DNA of 64,000 nt, taken from Mesobacillus persicus. Lineage in GTDB: Bacteria > Bacillota > Bacilli > Bacillales > Cytobacillaceae. Positions 8,443 to 17,772 of the stretch are shown here, piece by piece. The stretch is taken from NCBI RefSeq assembly GCF_900109925.1, contig NZ_FOBW01000004.1, positions 218,000 through 281,999 on the forward strand, read 5' to 3'. A program made the position numbers and the translations under genes. Each line of letters begins with the position of its first letter. Position 1 is the first letter of the stretch. The notes beneath the pieces were generated by a model. The model had not been told where the DNA came from and made no database searches. It saw only the letters and a program-made list of their open reading frames with translations.

Positions 8443-8551
8443 GGTACCCTCCTAATTAGGATCTGCTATATTTTTATGGACATTTATATAAATCGCCATT
8501 CCCAGGCCTTTTGCAAGCCTGAGATGACGTCATTCTACTAGCTGAAGGGAT

Positions 8552-9394
8552 TTACCCTTTTTTATACCAGCCCATCCCTAGTGAGCCTTCCCCAAGATGT
8601 GTGCCAACGACCGGACCGAAGTAACTAATCGTAAACTCTACATTTGGATACTTTGCTTCGAGATCAACTTTCCACTCCATCGCCTCTTCTTCACGGTTAG
8701 CGTGAATGACAACCGCTCGGTAGCTGCCACCACTCGCTACGTCTGAGCCTAGTAGGTCGGAGACACGGTTAAGGGCTTTTTTCTTCGTGCGAATTTTTTC
8801 GTATGGTTCGATTTTTTTATCAACAAAATGAAGGATTGGCTTCACTTGTAATAAGCTTCCAATAAACGCCTGCGCATTGGACAGCCTTCCACCGCGTTGC
8901 AAATGACTTAAATCATCAACCATGAAGTATGCACGCATGGATTCTTTCATTTGATTGAGTCGAGCGATAATTTCGTCAGCCGTCTGGCCTTGTGCTGCCA
9001 GCTCTGCCGCCTCAATCGCATAAAAACCCTGAACCATACAAGCGGTCTCTGAATCAAATGGGTGTACGGTAATACCCTCGGCCATGTCACCAGCTGAGAC
9101 AGCACCTTGATAAGTGCCACTAATTCCACTTGAAAGGTGAACAGTAATGACCGAATCATATTCCTTTGCAAGCTGTTCGAACAACTCAACAAACTGCCCA
9201 ATCGGTGGCTGCGAGGTGGTCGGAAGTTCGCCGACTTTCACCTTTTCATAAAATTCTTCTGCCGTTAAATCTATCTCTTCACGAAGGGACTCACTACCAA
9301 AAATAACACTTAATGGAACCATATGGATATTTAGTTTCTCACGTAATTCCTTAGGGATGTACGCGGTACTATCCGTGACAACAGCCGTTTTCAT
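8552..9394 (-). CDS. DegV family fatty-acid-binding protein
   Basis: A 280-residue DegV protein. The family signature (VTDSTAYIP at the N-terminus, TSQPPIGQF, SSGISGTYQGA and FDSETACMVQGF) is intact. DegV/FakB proteins bind a fatty acid and can present it to a FakA kinase; no kinase is encoded here. The ATG at 9394 begins directly at the conserved MKTAVVTDS sequence, so an upstream in-frame start giving 23 further residues was rejected. It lies downstream of degU, as yviA does in B. subtilis, but separated from it by a palindromic repeat. Confidence 0.92.
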   Translation of the reverse strand: MKTAVVTDSTAYIPKELREKLNIHMVPLSVIFGSESLREEIDLTAEEFYEKVKVGELPTTSQPPIGQFVELFEQLAKEYDSVITVHLSSGISGTYQGAVSAGDMAEGITVHPFDSETACMVQGFYAIEAAELAAQGQTADEIIARLNQMKESMRAYFMVDDLSHLQRGGRLSNAQAFIGSLLQVKPILHFVDKKIEPYEKIRTKKKALNRVSDLLGSDVASGGSYRAVVIHANREEEAMEWKVDLEAKYPNVEFTISYFGPVVGTHLGEGSLGMGWYKKG

Positions 9395-9540
9395 GTATAG
9401 AATTACCTGCCTTTTTTTATCTAGCATTTCGTCTATTTTCCATTTTATATGAATTTCAATCAAATTGCATTCTTTTGTCAGAAAAGATTAAAAGTCTTTA
9501 GAAGAGCTCGAAGCTATGACCTTATATGATTGATTTGATT

Positions 9541-9606
9541 GGGGACGGTTCTTCTGCTTCCTAATTGGAATGTAATTCCAATTAAAGAAGCAAGGGAACC
9601 GTCCCC
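9541..9606. repeat. 66-base palindromic repeat after degU
   Basis: The ends GGGGACGGTTC and GAACCGTCCCC are exact inverted complements. Inside lie CTGCTTC / GAAGCAAG-like arms and a central AATTGGAAT / ATTCCAATT pair. This resembles the dispersed palindromic elements of Bacillus genomes that carry GGGGACGGTTC ends. It sits 12 bases after the degU stop and may also act as a transcription terminator. Confidence 0.7.
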
Positions 9607-9617
9607 TTGCTTCGTGA

Positions 9618-10304
9618 CTACTTCACTTCTACCCAACCATTTTTGATTGCTACGACAACGGCCTGCGTCCGGTCATTTACATTCATTTTTTGGAGGATAT
9701 TGCTCACATGGTTTTTGACGGTTTTTTCACTAATAAATAGGGCATCACCGATGGCTCGGTTGCTTTTGCCATCCGCAAGTAGTTGGAGCACCTCGCACTC
9801 GCGTCTCGTTAACAAATGCAGTGGCCGACGAATTTCGACCCGGGCAATCGTTTGAACCCCTGCCCCTCCCTCTTGCATAGACAATCTTCTAAATTCTTTT
9901 ACAAGATTATGTGTAACCTTTGGATGTAGATAAGATCCACCTTCAGCAACCACTTTTACAGCGTTAATTAAAGCGTCTGCATCCATCTCTTTTAATAGAT
10001 AACCCGTTGCTCCGGTTTTCAACGCATGAGTCACATAATTTTCATCATCATGAATCGAAAGAATAATCACCTTTGCCGTAGGGTATTTCTCGATAAGTTG
10101 TTGAGTTGCATCTATTCCATTTATCGCCGGCATATTAATATCCATAAGCATCACGTCAGGCAAGTATTGCTCATATAAAGACAACGCTTCGCTGCCATCA
10201 TTTCCCTCGGCTACCACCTCGAATGAATCTTCAAAATCAAGGATTCGTTTTACCCCTTCTCTAAAAAGCTGATGATCATCAACTATGACGATTTTCGTTC
10301 CCAT
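9618..10304 (-). CDS. degU: DegU response regulator
   Basis: A 228-residue NarL/FixJ-type regulator. The receiver domain (about 1-120) has the acidic pair D9-D10, the phospho-acceptor Asp55 (VMLMDINMP) and the conserved lysine. The LuxR-type helix-turn-helix covers about 160-225 ([25 protein letters not shown] in part). DegU controls exoenzymes, competence, motility and biofilm genes. It follows degS by 74 bases and is probably in the same transcript. Confidence 0.95.
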   Translation of the reverse strand: MGTKIVIVDDHQLFREGVKRILDFEDSFEVVAEGNDGSEALSLYEQYLPDVMLMDINMPAINGIDATQQLIEKYPTAKVIILSIHDDENYVTHALKTGATGYLLKEMDADALINAVKVVAEGGSYLHPKVTHNLVKEFRRLSMQEGGAGVQTIARVEIRRPLHLLTRRECEVLQLLADGKSNRAIGDALFISEKTVKNHVSNILQKMNVNDRTQAVVVAIKNGWVEVK

Positions 10305-10378
10305 CTTTCCTTCGCCCTCCTCGTATCCACTTTTCCATCTGTTATTCTTCTATTCGTTTAAGCCCAGTCGTTGTTCTA

Positions 10379-11518
10379 TCAACTAATCGGCACTTGGACA
10401 ATGACCTGTGTCCCGTTCCCAATGGTAGAATCGATGAAGATTTCCCCATCGAGCAGTTCTACCCGCTCCTTCATCCCAAGAATGCCAAAGGATTGCATTT
10501 TCTTTGTATTCACATCAAAGCCTTTGCCATTATCTTTCGTAACAACCTTTACCATATCTTTCGTAATTTCCAATTCGACATTTACGTACGACGCTTCCGC
10601 ATGTTTCAACGCATTGGAAACCGATTCTTGAATCAACCTAAAGAGCGCAACCTCATATTTCGCTGGGAGCCTTTGGGCTTCACCAAGATTACTAAACTGA
10701 ATTTTCGTTGTCTTATGATAATCTTCGATCGTTTGTAGGTATTTTTTGAGGGTAGGCACTAAGCCTAAATCATCAAGTGCCATTGGTCTCAAATCGTAAA
10801 TAATCCTTCTAACCTCATACAAAGCAGAGCGAACGATGACCTTTAAATTACGAATTTCATCAATCGCTTCTTCGCCACTTCGCTCTTTATATATTTTCTC
10901 AATTAAATCCGAGCGCATCATTACATGGGCAAGCATTTGCGCAGGTCCATCATGGATTTCCCGTGACAATCGCTTTCGCTCCTCTTCTTGCGCTTCAATA
11001 ATTTTCAATCCAAAATCCTGCTTCTGTTTCGCTGTTTCTAGCGCCTTACCCATTTGGCGAATATCGCTCATCATATAATTCATGACGACGGATATTTGCG
11101 AGGCAAGGTCCCCAGCCCGGTCAATTGTGTTTGTTAGGCCAATCAGACGATGCTCAAGCTCCTCTCGCCGGACCTTTAGTTGCTTTTCCATCTGACGTTT
11201 TATTGTCAGCTCCATCTGCAGTGTATGAGCTACTTCATAGGCATCCCTAACTTCTGCTTCCGAATAGTCTTTGAAGCATTTGCTTACGTCAGACAATCGT
11301 TTACGCGCTGAACGGACTTGATCCTCAAGTTTGTCCCCTTCTTCAAGGTTCTTCAATCCTAATTGTTTGACTTCTTTTAACTCAGTCATAATTGATTCAT
11401 AATCTTGTCGGCATTGTTCACCAATACTAAAAACTTCCTTTTTACTGCCGACAACCGTATCTATCATCGTCTCAAGAATATGGTCAAGCGTTTTTGTCTC
11501 TATCTTTTTCAAAACCAT
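10379..11518 (-). CDS. degS: DegS sensor histidine kinase
   Basis: A 379-residue cytoplasmic kinase with no membrane segment. Residues 1-150 are the coiled-coil DegS sensor domain (GDKLEDQVRSARKRLSDVS). The HisKA_3 phosphoacceptor is His189 in SREIHDGPAQM, the same position as in B. subtilis DegS. The HATPase_c domain follows (about 275-378) with N (SVSNALKHA), G1 (DNGKGFD) and G2 (GTQVIVQVP) motifs. It phosphorylates DegU. An extended -10 promoter lies about 210 bases upstream. Confidence 0.95.
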   Translation of the reverse strand: MVLKKIETKTLDHILETMIDTVVGSKKEVFSIGEQCRQDYESIMTELKEVKQLGLKNLEEGDKLEDQVRSARKRLSDVSKCFKDYSEAEVRDAYEVAHTLQMELTIKRQMEKQLKVRREELEHRLIGLTNTIDRAGDLASQISVVMNYMMSDIRQMGKALETAKQKQDFGLKIIEAQEEERKRLSREIHDGPAQMLAHVMMRSDLIEKIYKERSGEEAIDEIRNLKVIVRSALYEVRRIIYDLRPMALDDLGLVPTLKKYLQTIEDYHKTTKIQFSNLGEAQRLPAKYEVALFRLIQESVSNALKHAEASYVNVELEITKDMVKVVTKDNGKGFDVNTKKMQSFGILGMKERVELLDGEIFIDSTIGNGTQVIVQVPIS

Positions 11519-11726
11519 CGTGATTCCCCCGGAGTATCTCTATCAAATTTAGTTTATCGAAATCATCTAGAGATGGAGTACAGGCAACCCCGCAATAAAT
11601 ACAAAAGGATTAGCCCTTTACTATTTCAAAAGATATAACCCTATAATAATCCATCATAGCGTGAAGCACTCTGCACATCTACAAATAGATTACGTCAAAA
11701 AGCGAGTTCTTTTGATAATATGTTCT

Positions 11727-11735
11727 ATTATACCA
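11727..11735 (-). promoter_or_regulatory. Candidate extended -10 promoter of degS
   Basis: The minus strand reads TGGTATAAT, a perfect -10 with the TGn extension. No good -35 lies 16-18 bases upstream. Confidence 0.45.
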
Positions 11736-11783
11736 TCCTATCATTTTACGAATATTAAAGTTTATTTACATTCCTGCCTCAAT

Positions 11784-11812
11784 TTGTCGGATTGCTCTTG
11801 TCGAATTATAAT
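11784..11812 (+). promoter_or_regulatory. Sigma-A promoter of yvyE
   Basis: TTGTCG (11784-11789), a 17-base spacer and a perfect TATAAT (11807-11812), 37 bases ahead of the chosen start. Confidence 0.65.
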
Positions 11813-11848
11813 GGATGGAGATAGATGATCAGAGAAAGGAGCGGTTTG

Positions 11849-12487
11849 ATGCTGCCCCATTATTTAACGGTAAAAGGTTATGGTGAACATGAGATAACGA
11901 TTCAGAAATCTAGGTTCATTGCTTTTACCGAACGGGTTGAAACGGAAGAACAAGCCCAAGATTTTATCCAGAAGATTAAAAAGAAACATAGGGATGCCAA
12001 CCATAATTGCTCTGCCTATATGATCGGTGAACATGATCAAATTCAAAAGGCAAATGATGATGGCGAGCCTAGCGGGACTGCAGGAGTCCCGATCCTAGAA
12101 GTCCTTAAAAAGAGACAACTAAAAGATACCGTTGTTGTCGTAACACGCTATTTTGGCGGCATTAAGCTTGGTGCAGGTGGGCTGATACGTGCATATGGAA
12201 AAGCCACCTCCGAAGCACTTAATTCAATTGGCATTGTTGAGAGAAAACTCATGCGTATCATGCACACGACCATCGACTATACGCTTTTAGGAAAGGTAGA
12301 GAATGATCTTCGGTCCTCTGTATATAAAATTAAGGAGATTCATTATCTTGAAAATGTCGAAATTGAAACATTTGTCGAAGAAGGGGAGAAAGAAAACTTT
12401 ACAGCCTGGATCGTGGAGCTTACGAATGGGCAGGCTGTAATAAAAATCAAGAATAACTGGTTTTTAGAAGAATTGGTAAATCTTTAA
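11849..12487 (+). CDS. yvyE: YvyE / YigZ (IMPACT) family protein
   Basis: A 212-residue protein of the UPF0029/IMPACT family. The N-terminal Impact domain has the hallmark segments SRFIAF, KKHRDANHNCSAY, DDGEPSGTAG and VTRYFGGIKLGAGGLIRAYG. The C-terminal ferredoxin-like domain (DUF1949) covers about 140-205. The family is implicated in translation-linked regulation; its bacterial function is not firm. The ATG at 11849 has an AAAGGAG site at ideal spacing, whereas the ATG 24 bases upstream has none. Its place beside degSU is conserved with B. subtilis. Confidence 0.9.
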   Translation: MLPHYLTVKGYGEHEITIQKSRFIAFTERVETEEQAQDFIQKIKKKHRDANHNCSAYMIGEHDQIQKANDDGEPSGTAGVPILEVLKKRQLKDTVVVVTRYFGGIKLGAGGLIRAYGKATSEALNSIGIVERKLMRIMHTTIDYTLLGKVENDLRSSVYKIKEIHYLENVEIETFVEEGEKENFTAWIVELTNGQAVIKIKNNWFLEELVNL

Positions 12488-12577
12488 ATTAACCTCTTGT
12501 AAAATATTATAGATAAAATCTCACAATATATTATAATTAACCATTAGGACTCTTGGTTTAGAAAATGGAGGGAATAA

Positions 12578-13621
12578 ATGAGACCGAATACCCAGCATTC
12601 TATGAATAGAAGCCATAATCATATAATGAAAAAGAAAAAACGAAGAAAACGAAACATTTTTTTACTCCTAACACTCATTTTCCTAAGTGTAATTAGTATT
12701 ACCGGGTATTTCGCCTTACAAACATATGTTGCTGCTACCAATTCTTATGAGGTAATTGATGGCCGTGAGGAAAAATCAGAGCTTAGAGAAGAACCTGTTT
12801 TTGTTTCAAACGATCCATTTTCAGTAATAATCCTAGGAATTGAAAATTATACAGATGAAAATGACCGAGGAAGATCAGATACCATTATGGTGGCGACATT
12901 TAACCCTGAGCAACAGACTATGAAACTTGTAAGTATTCCAAGGGATACTCTAGTTAATATTCCAGACTATAAGTCTGACAAAATTAATCACTCATATTCA
13001 ATTGGTGGCAAGGAGAAGGTTATCGCCACTGTTGAGGATTTTCTAGAAGTACCAATTGATTATTATGTCACAGTTAATTTTCAAGGGTTCACTAATATTA
13101 TTGATACTCTAGGCGGTGTAAAAGTCGATGTCCCTTTTGATTTTAACGATATAAACAGAGATTGGGAACGATTTTACTTTTATGAGGGTGTTCAAACTCT
13201 TAATGGAGATGAAGCACTCGTATATGCACGTATGAGAAAGCAAGATCCACGAGGTGATTTTGGTCGTAACGAGCGCCAGAGGCAAATTGTCGCAGGAGTA
13301 ATTGATAAAATCTCTTCACCTTCTACCTTTCTGAAGATAGATGATATTGTTGAAGTAATATCAGACAATATTGGGACGAACATGCGTATGAGAGAAGCAT
13401 TGGCTTTTATTAAAAAATATCCTGATTTTAATGCTTCATCAATAGAACAACAAGAAATTAAGGGTTATGATGAATATATTAATAATATTTATTACTTTAC
13501 TCCTGATAAAGAAAGTGTAAATGGTTTGAAGCAAACACTAAAGGAGCACCTAGAGCTAATTGAAAATACAAATGAAATAGATACGTCTCAAGAAATAACG
13601 ACGAATCAAATTCAATCTTAG
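12578..13621 (+). CDS. LytR-CpsA-Psr (LCP) cell-wall polymer ligase
   Basis: A 347-residue LCP protein with a basic cytoplasmic start, one membrane anchor (about 27-50) and an extracellular LCP domain (about 80-250). Conserved residues are present: ENDRGRSDTIMV, the arginine/aspartate of SIPRDT, DKINHSYS and ALVYARMRKQDPRGDFGR. LCP enzymes transfer undecaprenyl-linked anionic glycans to peptidoglycan. It is convergent with the Wzz end of the polysaccharide operon. B. subtilis tagU sits in a comparable place. A second LCP gene lies at 50514. Confidence 0.93.
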   Translation: MRPNTQHSMNRSHNHIMKKKKRRKRNIFLLLTLIFLSVISITGYFALQTYVAATNSYEVIDGREEKSELREEPVFVSNDPFSVIILGIENYTDENDRGRSDTIMVATFNPEQQTMKLVSIPRDTLVNIPDYKSDKINHSYSIGGKEKVIATVEDFLEVPIDYYVTVNFQGFTNIIDTLGGVKVDVPFDFNDINRDWERFYFYEGVQTLNGDEALVYARMRKQDPRGDFGRNERQRQIVAGVIDKISSPSTFLKIDDIVEVISDNIGTNMRMREALAFIKKYPDFNASSIEQQEIKGYDEYINNIYYFTPDKESVNGLKQTLKEHLELIENTNEIDTSQEITTNQIQS

Positions 13622-13651
13622 AAAAAGCTGCCTTTATTTGGCAGCTTTTTC
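13621..13651. terminator. Bidirectional terminator between the LCP gene and the polysaccharide operon
   Basis: GAAAAAGCTGCC pairs with GGCAGCTTTTTC around a short loop. On the minus strand it overlaps the last codons of the Wzz-like gene. Confidence 0.8.
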
Positions 13652-14314
13652 TTCTTCTCTAAACAACTCTGGTACAACTACAATAAACACACTTAGAATA
13701 AGACCAATTAGTAAGCCTAAAACGGCCCTTTGTTGAGGTGGAATCGTTGTAATCTCTGACACTTTGACTTCCTGAATTAATTCTGAATTTCTAAGATTCG
13801 TTTCATCAGTACTTAAATTATATAGAAAGTAGTGCTTAGTTACAGGTTCTGTATCTGTTTCGATTTCTTCAATACTATTAATCCTTTCCTCAACTCCATT
13901 TACTTTAGTTTGGTATTTAATTGTAGTTTCTTCAAGGATTGCGTCTGTTAATTTAGTTAATGTTTCTTCTACCTCTTCACGGCTAGACCCGCTATAGGTA
14001 AGTTCTACTGGTTTAGAAGAGGAAGGGATTATCGAAAAACTAGACTTTACTTCATTAATATCAATATTTAAGTTGTATTTTTGATTAATACTTTCTAACC
14101 CACCTTCTGATGTATAAAAATCTTTTAAAAATGTTCCATTTGTCATATATTCATTTTCAAAATTACCAAGGATAATTTGGGAATACCCCTGATAACTACT
14201 AGGAGCTTTATTCGCAAAAATAAAAGCGATACCGGCAGTAAAGACAGGAATTAGAATCAGCAACCAAACCAACTTTTTAGCACGTCCAACAATTCTATTT
14301 ATAAACTCTTTCAT
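13634..14314 (-). CDS. Wzz/YveK-type chain-length determinant protein
   Basis: A 226-residue membrane protein with two transmembrane segments (about 15-33 and 195-214) enclosing an extracytoplasmic loop. The conserved proline-containing segment before the second helix (ITTIPPQQRAVLGLLIG) marks the polysaccharide co-polymerase family. It sets the glycan chain length together with Wzy. No tyrosine kinase domain or kinase gene (CpsD/YwqD type) is seen in the window. It is the last gene of the first polysaccharide operon, 23 bases after the polymerase gene. Confidence 0.8.
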   Translation of the reverse strand: MKEFINRIVGRAKKLVWLLILIPVFTAGIAFIFANKAPSSYQGYSQIILGNFENEYMTNGTFLKDFYTSEGGLESINQKYNLNIDINEVKSSFSIIPSSSKPVELTYSGSSREEVEETLTKLTDAILEETTIKYQTKVNGVEERINSIEEIETDTEPVTKHYFLYNLSTDETNLRNSELIQEVKVSEITTIPPQQRAVLGLLIGLILSVFIVVVPELFREEEKAAK

Positions 14315-14337
14315 TAATTTGCTCCTTCAAATATATA

Positions 14338-15804
14338 TTATTTTTTATCCAATAAATTCTTTTTCATCCAATAATTTATAAAGGCTATTGCTAATGCAAA
14401 CAAAATCCATGCATAGTTTAAGGTCATGAGGGAACTTGGACTAATACTAGCTACAGAAAAAGCAACCAGACTCGTACAAAGTGACTGTGCTATTAATTTA
14501 TCCTCCCATGTTATGCTCTCTTTAAAGATCCTATATAATTTGACCATTAACCATAAATAGACAAGAAGATATCCAACGAAAACAAAAAACCCATAATGCA
14601 GAAAAACTTCAGCCCACCAATTATGAACATTCAGCGTACCTGCTGTAGGAAAAAGAGCATACTTTTCAATATAAGATTCAACATTACCTGCCCCGATTCC
14701 CATTCCAACAGAATTAGCTATAAATAACAAGGTATTTTTCAGGAGATTGATTCGAATATCATTTGAAGCATCCGCATAATCTGCAGGTACAAAAAAACTT
14801 GAAAATTGACTTATAACTTCACTGTAAGCAGATAAAATCCTATCCGGAAATAAAAGACTAGCAATGATAAAACTGAAGCCTCCAAAAAAAAGCAAAAACC
14901 TTTTTTCCCTTTTACTCGTAAAAAACAAAAACCATATAGCCCCCCCAATCAATAACGCCAAGAGATTTGCTCTTGATGAGGAAACAAGAATTTGATAAAG
15001 ACAAGATATCAGTAGAAAACCACTAAAGAACTTTATAATTATGTATTTTGACCTATGCAGTACACCTAATGCAAAAAAGAAACTTAAAGCAAGATAACTT
15101 GCATAGTCGTTTTCATTAGTAAAAACGGCTGTTGGTCGATGTCTTACATAGGCAGCAGCGTCGTACAGTCTCGAGACAGGCAAATGCTGCAAAGAGAAAT
15201 GATTCCAAAAGCCGAGTATGACCATAAATGTTAGAACTAGCAGCCAAATATAGTCTAAATTCATATAGTCATTCTGTTTTTGAAATAAGTAAACAAAAAG
15301 GAAGATGAAGAATACACCTGAAATTAGAAATATAATGTCCTTAACCCCATCAGTAAATGATTCAGCCCACGTTAAGGATAATAGAGCGAAAGCAATCCAG
15401 AAAAAAACAAAACCTAAAATAGGTTTTAATGGTTCACTTCCATATATGGATATCCTCTTACTCTTCACCCACCGAAACAAAAAGATTAACATTGCTAAAG
15501 GTAATAACACCCGATATGGAAACAAAGAAACTGGACCTACCTTAAGAGATAAGATTCCTGATCCCAAAAAAGACGAAATGATAAAAGCATATATAATTAA
15601 TTTTGAAAGTGGATACTTTTTAAGAAAAAAGCGCGTAATCCAAATAGCTGAAACCATTACAACCAGGAAAACAATTACCGACAATATTAGATCCACCGGG
15701 TCTGCGTTAGTTAATTCATAAGTGATGAGCCACCCTGTGGTGATAGAGATGAGAAAAGCGGCTATCACTTGGTTTATGGGCTTGTACCCAAACTTGTTCT
15801 GCAT
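14338..15804 (-). CDS. O-antigen polymerase/ligase-like membrane protein (Wzy, locus 1)
   Basis: A 488-residue protein with about 11-12 predicted membrane helices and a large external loop near residues 210-380. The loop holds FTNENDYASYLALS and GIGAGNVESYIEKY(A), typical of the Wzy_C/O-antigen ligase family (variable sequence, conserved topology). It probably polymerises the repeat unit exported by the flippase of the same operon, since the Wzz gene follows. A ligase role cannot be excluded. Confidence 0.8.
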   Translation of the reverse strand: MQNKFGYKPINQVIAAFLISITTGWLITYELTNADPVDLILSVIVFLVVMVSAIWITRFFLKKYPLSKLIIYAFIISSFLGSGILSLKVGPVSLFPYRVLLPLAMLIFLFRWVKSKRISIYGSEPLKPILGFVFFWIAFALLSLTWAESFTDGVKDIIFLISGVFFIFLFVYLFQKQNDYMNLDYIWLLVLTFMVILGFWNHFSLQHLPVSRLYDAAAYVRHRPTAVFTNENDYASYLALSFFFALGVLHRSKYIIIKFFSGFLLISCLYQILVSSSRANLLALLIGGAIWFLFFTSKREKRFLLFFGGFSFIIASLLFPDRILSAYSEVISQFSSFFVPADYADASNDIRINLLKNTLLFIANSVGMGIGAGNVESYIEKYALFPTAGTLNVHNWWAEVFLHYGFFVFVGYLLVYLWLMVKLYRIFKESITWEDKLIAQSLCTSLVAFSVASISPSSLMTLNYAWILFALAIAFINYWMKKNLLDKK

Positions 15805-15848
15805 TTTTAATACTCCTTATGCTACACATAATAAAGCTCTTAATAGTT

Positions 15849-15882
15849 TACAGGAGGTTGATTAGCAATATCAACCTCCTGT
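15849..15882 (-). other. Strong intercistronic hairpin containing SD and anti-SD sequences
   Basis: A perfect 14-bp inverted repeat (TACAGGAGGTTGAT and its complement, 6-base loop) lies between the acetyltransferase stop and the polymerase start. One arm contains AGGAGG and the other CCTCCT. No U-tract follows on the minus strand, so it looks more like an RNA stability or processing element than a terminator. Confidence 0.6.
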
Positions 15883-15890
15883 ATACCATT

Positions 15891-16601
15891 TTATTGATTT
15901 CTAAGCAATTGGTCGTTAGGAACTCGTCGGATGACCTTTGCAGGTGTACCTACAACAAGTTCTTCCTGTTTAACATCTTTTGTAACAATGCTTCCAGCAC
16001 CCACTGCACCGTCCTCTTCAATCGTCCTTCCAGGTAGGATCGTTGAATTCGCACCGATTCTGCCGCCATCTTTAATTGTTATACCCTTGAATTTATCAAA
16101 CCGCTCTTTTGAACGAGCCATATAATTATCATTCGTAGTCACAACTCCTGGTGCCACAAAAACGAAGTCACCTAGTTCTGAATAAGCGGTTATATAGCAA
16201 TTCGTCTCAAGCTTACATTTAACTCCAACCTTGCAATCATTCTCGACAGCTACACCACGACCAACAATGGTTTTATCTCCAATGATTACTCTTTCACGTA
16301 TTGTTGCTAAATCTGCAACGAACACGTCATCAGCAAGAACAGCATTAGCGTAAATAATTGAGGATGTCCCAATTGTACAACCTGAACCAATGATGGAAGG
16401 AGGTAATTTTTTTACATCTGGAAGGATGGAATTTTTCGCCCTTGCTGGTTGCTTCCCGATTACAGCATTATCCTGAATTACAGTATTGCTTCCGATTTGA
16501 ACTCCATCATAAATTACCACATTATGACCGATAACAACATTTTCTCCAAACGTTACATTTTCTCCAATTACCACATTTTTCCCCGTGTTTGGATTATTCA
16601 T
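15891..16601 (-). CDS. WbpD-like hexapeptide N-acetyltransferase
   Basis: A 236-residue left-handed beta-helix protein with many hexapeptide repeats (GENVTFGENVVIGHNVVIYDG and similar). The C-terminal part (IKDGGRIGANSTILPGRTIEEDGAVGAGSIVTKDV in part) matches sugar N-acetyltransferases of the WbpD/WlbB group. The expected reaction is acetylation of the 3-amino group of UDP-2-acetamido-3-amino-2,3-dideoxy-glucuronate. It is somewhat longer than WbpD (about 190 residues). The pathway assignment rests mainly on its place 14 bases after the aminotransferase gene. Confidence 0.82.
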   Translation of the reverse strand: MNNPNTGKNVVIGENVTFGENVVIGHNVVIYDGVQIGSNTVIQDNAVIGKQPARAKNSILPDVKKLPPSIIGSGCTIGTSSIIYANAVLADDVFVADLATIRERVIIGDKTIVGRGVAVENDCKVGVKCKLETNCYITAYSELGDFVFVAPGVVTTNDNYMARSKERFDKFKGITIKDGGRIGANSTILPGRTIEEDGAVGAGSIVTKDVKQEELVVGTPAKVIRRVPNDQLLRNQ

Positions 16602-16615
16602 ATTGCCCTCACCCC

Positions 16616-17725
16616 TTACTTTGAATAAAATTCAGCTATCTTACTTACAACATATTGCTGCTGTTCCAGCTTCAATTCTGGAAACATAGGAAGCGAAATA
16701 GCTTCAGCACATGCTTTCTCAGTTTCAGGGAGATCACCTTCATTATACCCTAGCTCTTGAAAAACTGGTTGTAAATGAAGTGGCTTTGGATAATAAACCA
16801 TAGTACTTACACCATTTTCTTTTAGGAAAGCTTGGAGTTCATCTCTTTTAGGGACACGAATTGTATACTGATGAAATACATGATAATTATGTTCTTCAAT
16901 AAAAGGTGTAGTAACTTCCTTAACTGTCTCATTTAGAAGCTTCGTGTAATTTTCAGCTTTTTCACGACGAAGTTCGCTCCAATCATTTAAATGAGGAAAT
17001 TTAATATTTAAAATCGCTGCTTGCAATTCATCCAAGCGACTATTGTAGCCTAAAACATGGTGGTAATATTTAGGTTTACTACCGTGAACACGAATTACGC
17101 GCATTTTTTCAGCAATTTCGTCACCATTTGTAACGATCATACCAGCATCACCGTATGCACCAAGGTTTTTGGTTGGGAAGAAACTATAGCAAGCGGTGGT
17201 CCCCATCTCGCCCACCTTTTTTCCTTTATATAATGACCCGATTGCCTGAGCAGCATCCTCAATAATGGCGATATTATGCTTTTTTGCAATCTCTACAATT
17301 GCATCCATATCTGCCATTTGGCCGTATAAATGTACTGGGACAATCGCCTTCGTTTTTTCTGTAATTGCCGCCTCAATTTTGCTAGGATCAATATTAAAAG
17401 TTTTCGGATCAATATCTATAAAAACTGGAGTTGCTCCAGTTCTAGCAACAGCCCCTGCTGTTGCAAAAAAAGTGAAGGATGGAACAATTACCTCATCTCC
17501 TTGCCCAACACCACAACCTTGTAATGATATATGTAAAGCATCACTGCCGTTTGCTACGCCAATACCGTGTGAAACTCCACTATATTCCGCCACATCTTTC
17601 TCCAACCTTTTAACATTGTCACCCAAAATGAATTGTGACCTTGACATGACACCATCAAGAGCTTCAATAATCTCTCCCTTTAATGTTTGGTATTGTTCAG
17701 ATAAATCAAGCATTGGTACTTTCAT
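16616..17725 (-). CDS. WbpE-like PLP-dependent sugar aminotransferase
   Basis: A 369-residue DegT/DnrJ/EryC1/StrS aminotransferase. The PLP lysine is expected at Lys186 in SFFPTKNLGAYGDAG, the form found in WbpE/WlbC. Other marks are NGSDAL (substrate/PLP phosphate site), PVHLYGQ and EDAAQAIG. It should convert the 3-oxo sugar made by the Gfo/Idh dehydrogenase to the 3-amino sugar. The ATG at 17725 (GAGGGA site, conserved MKVPMLDL start) was preferred over an in-frame start 39 bases upstream. Confidence 0.88.
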   Translation of the reverse strand: MKVPMLDLSEQYQTLKGEIIEALDGVMSRSQFILGDNVKRLEKDVAEYSGVSHGIGVANGSDALHISLQGCGVGQGDEVIVPSFTFFATAGAVARTGATPVFIDIDPKTFNIDPSKIEAAITEKTKAIVPVHLYGQMADMDAIVEIAKKHNIAIIEDAAQAIGSLYKGKKVGEMGTTACYSFFPTKNLGAYGDAGMIVTNGDEIAEKMRVIRVHGSKPKYYHHVLGYNSRLDELQAAILNIKFPHLNDWSELRREKAENYTKLLNETVKEVTTPFIEEHNYHVFHQYTIRVPKRDELQAFLKENGVSTMVYYPKPLHLQPVFQELGYNEGDLPETEKACAEAISLPMFPELKLEQQQYVVSKIAEFYSK

Positions 17726-17772
17726 TATAATTTTCCCTCTTTCGTTCAAGATTAGAAATGCCAATTAGAGTA

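Larger units (their letters stand above)
11519..11848. other. Divergent degS/yvyE intergenic region
   Basis: A 330-base gap holding a candidate promoter in each direction. The degS leader would be about 200 bases long. I see no known riboswitch or clear hairpin in that leader. Confidence 0.5.

Noticed and set aside
8443..8551. ComK box upstream of comFA
   Set aside because: No pair of AAAA-N5-TTTT motifs at proper spacing was found, so ComK control cannot be claimed from sequence.
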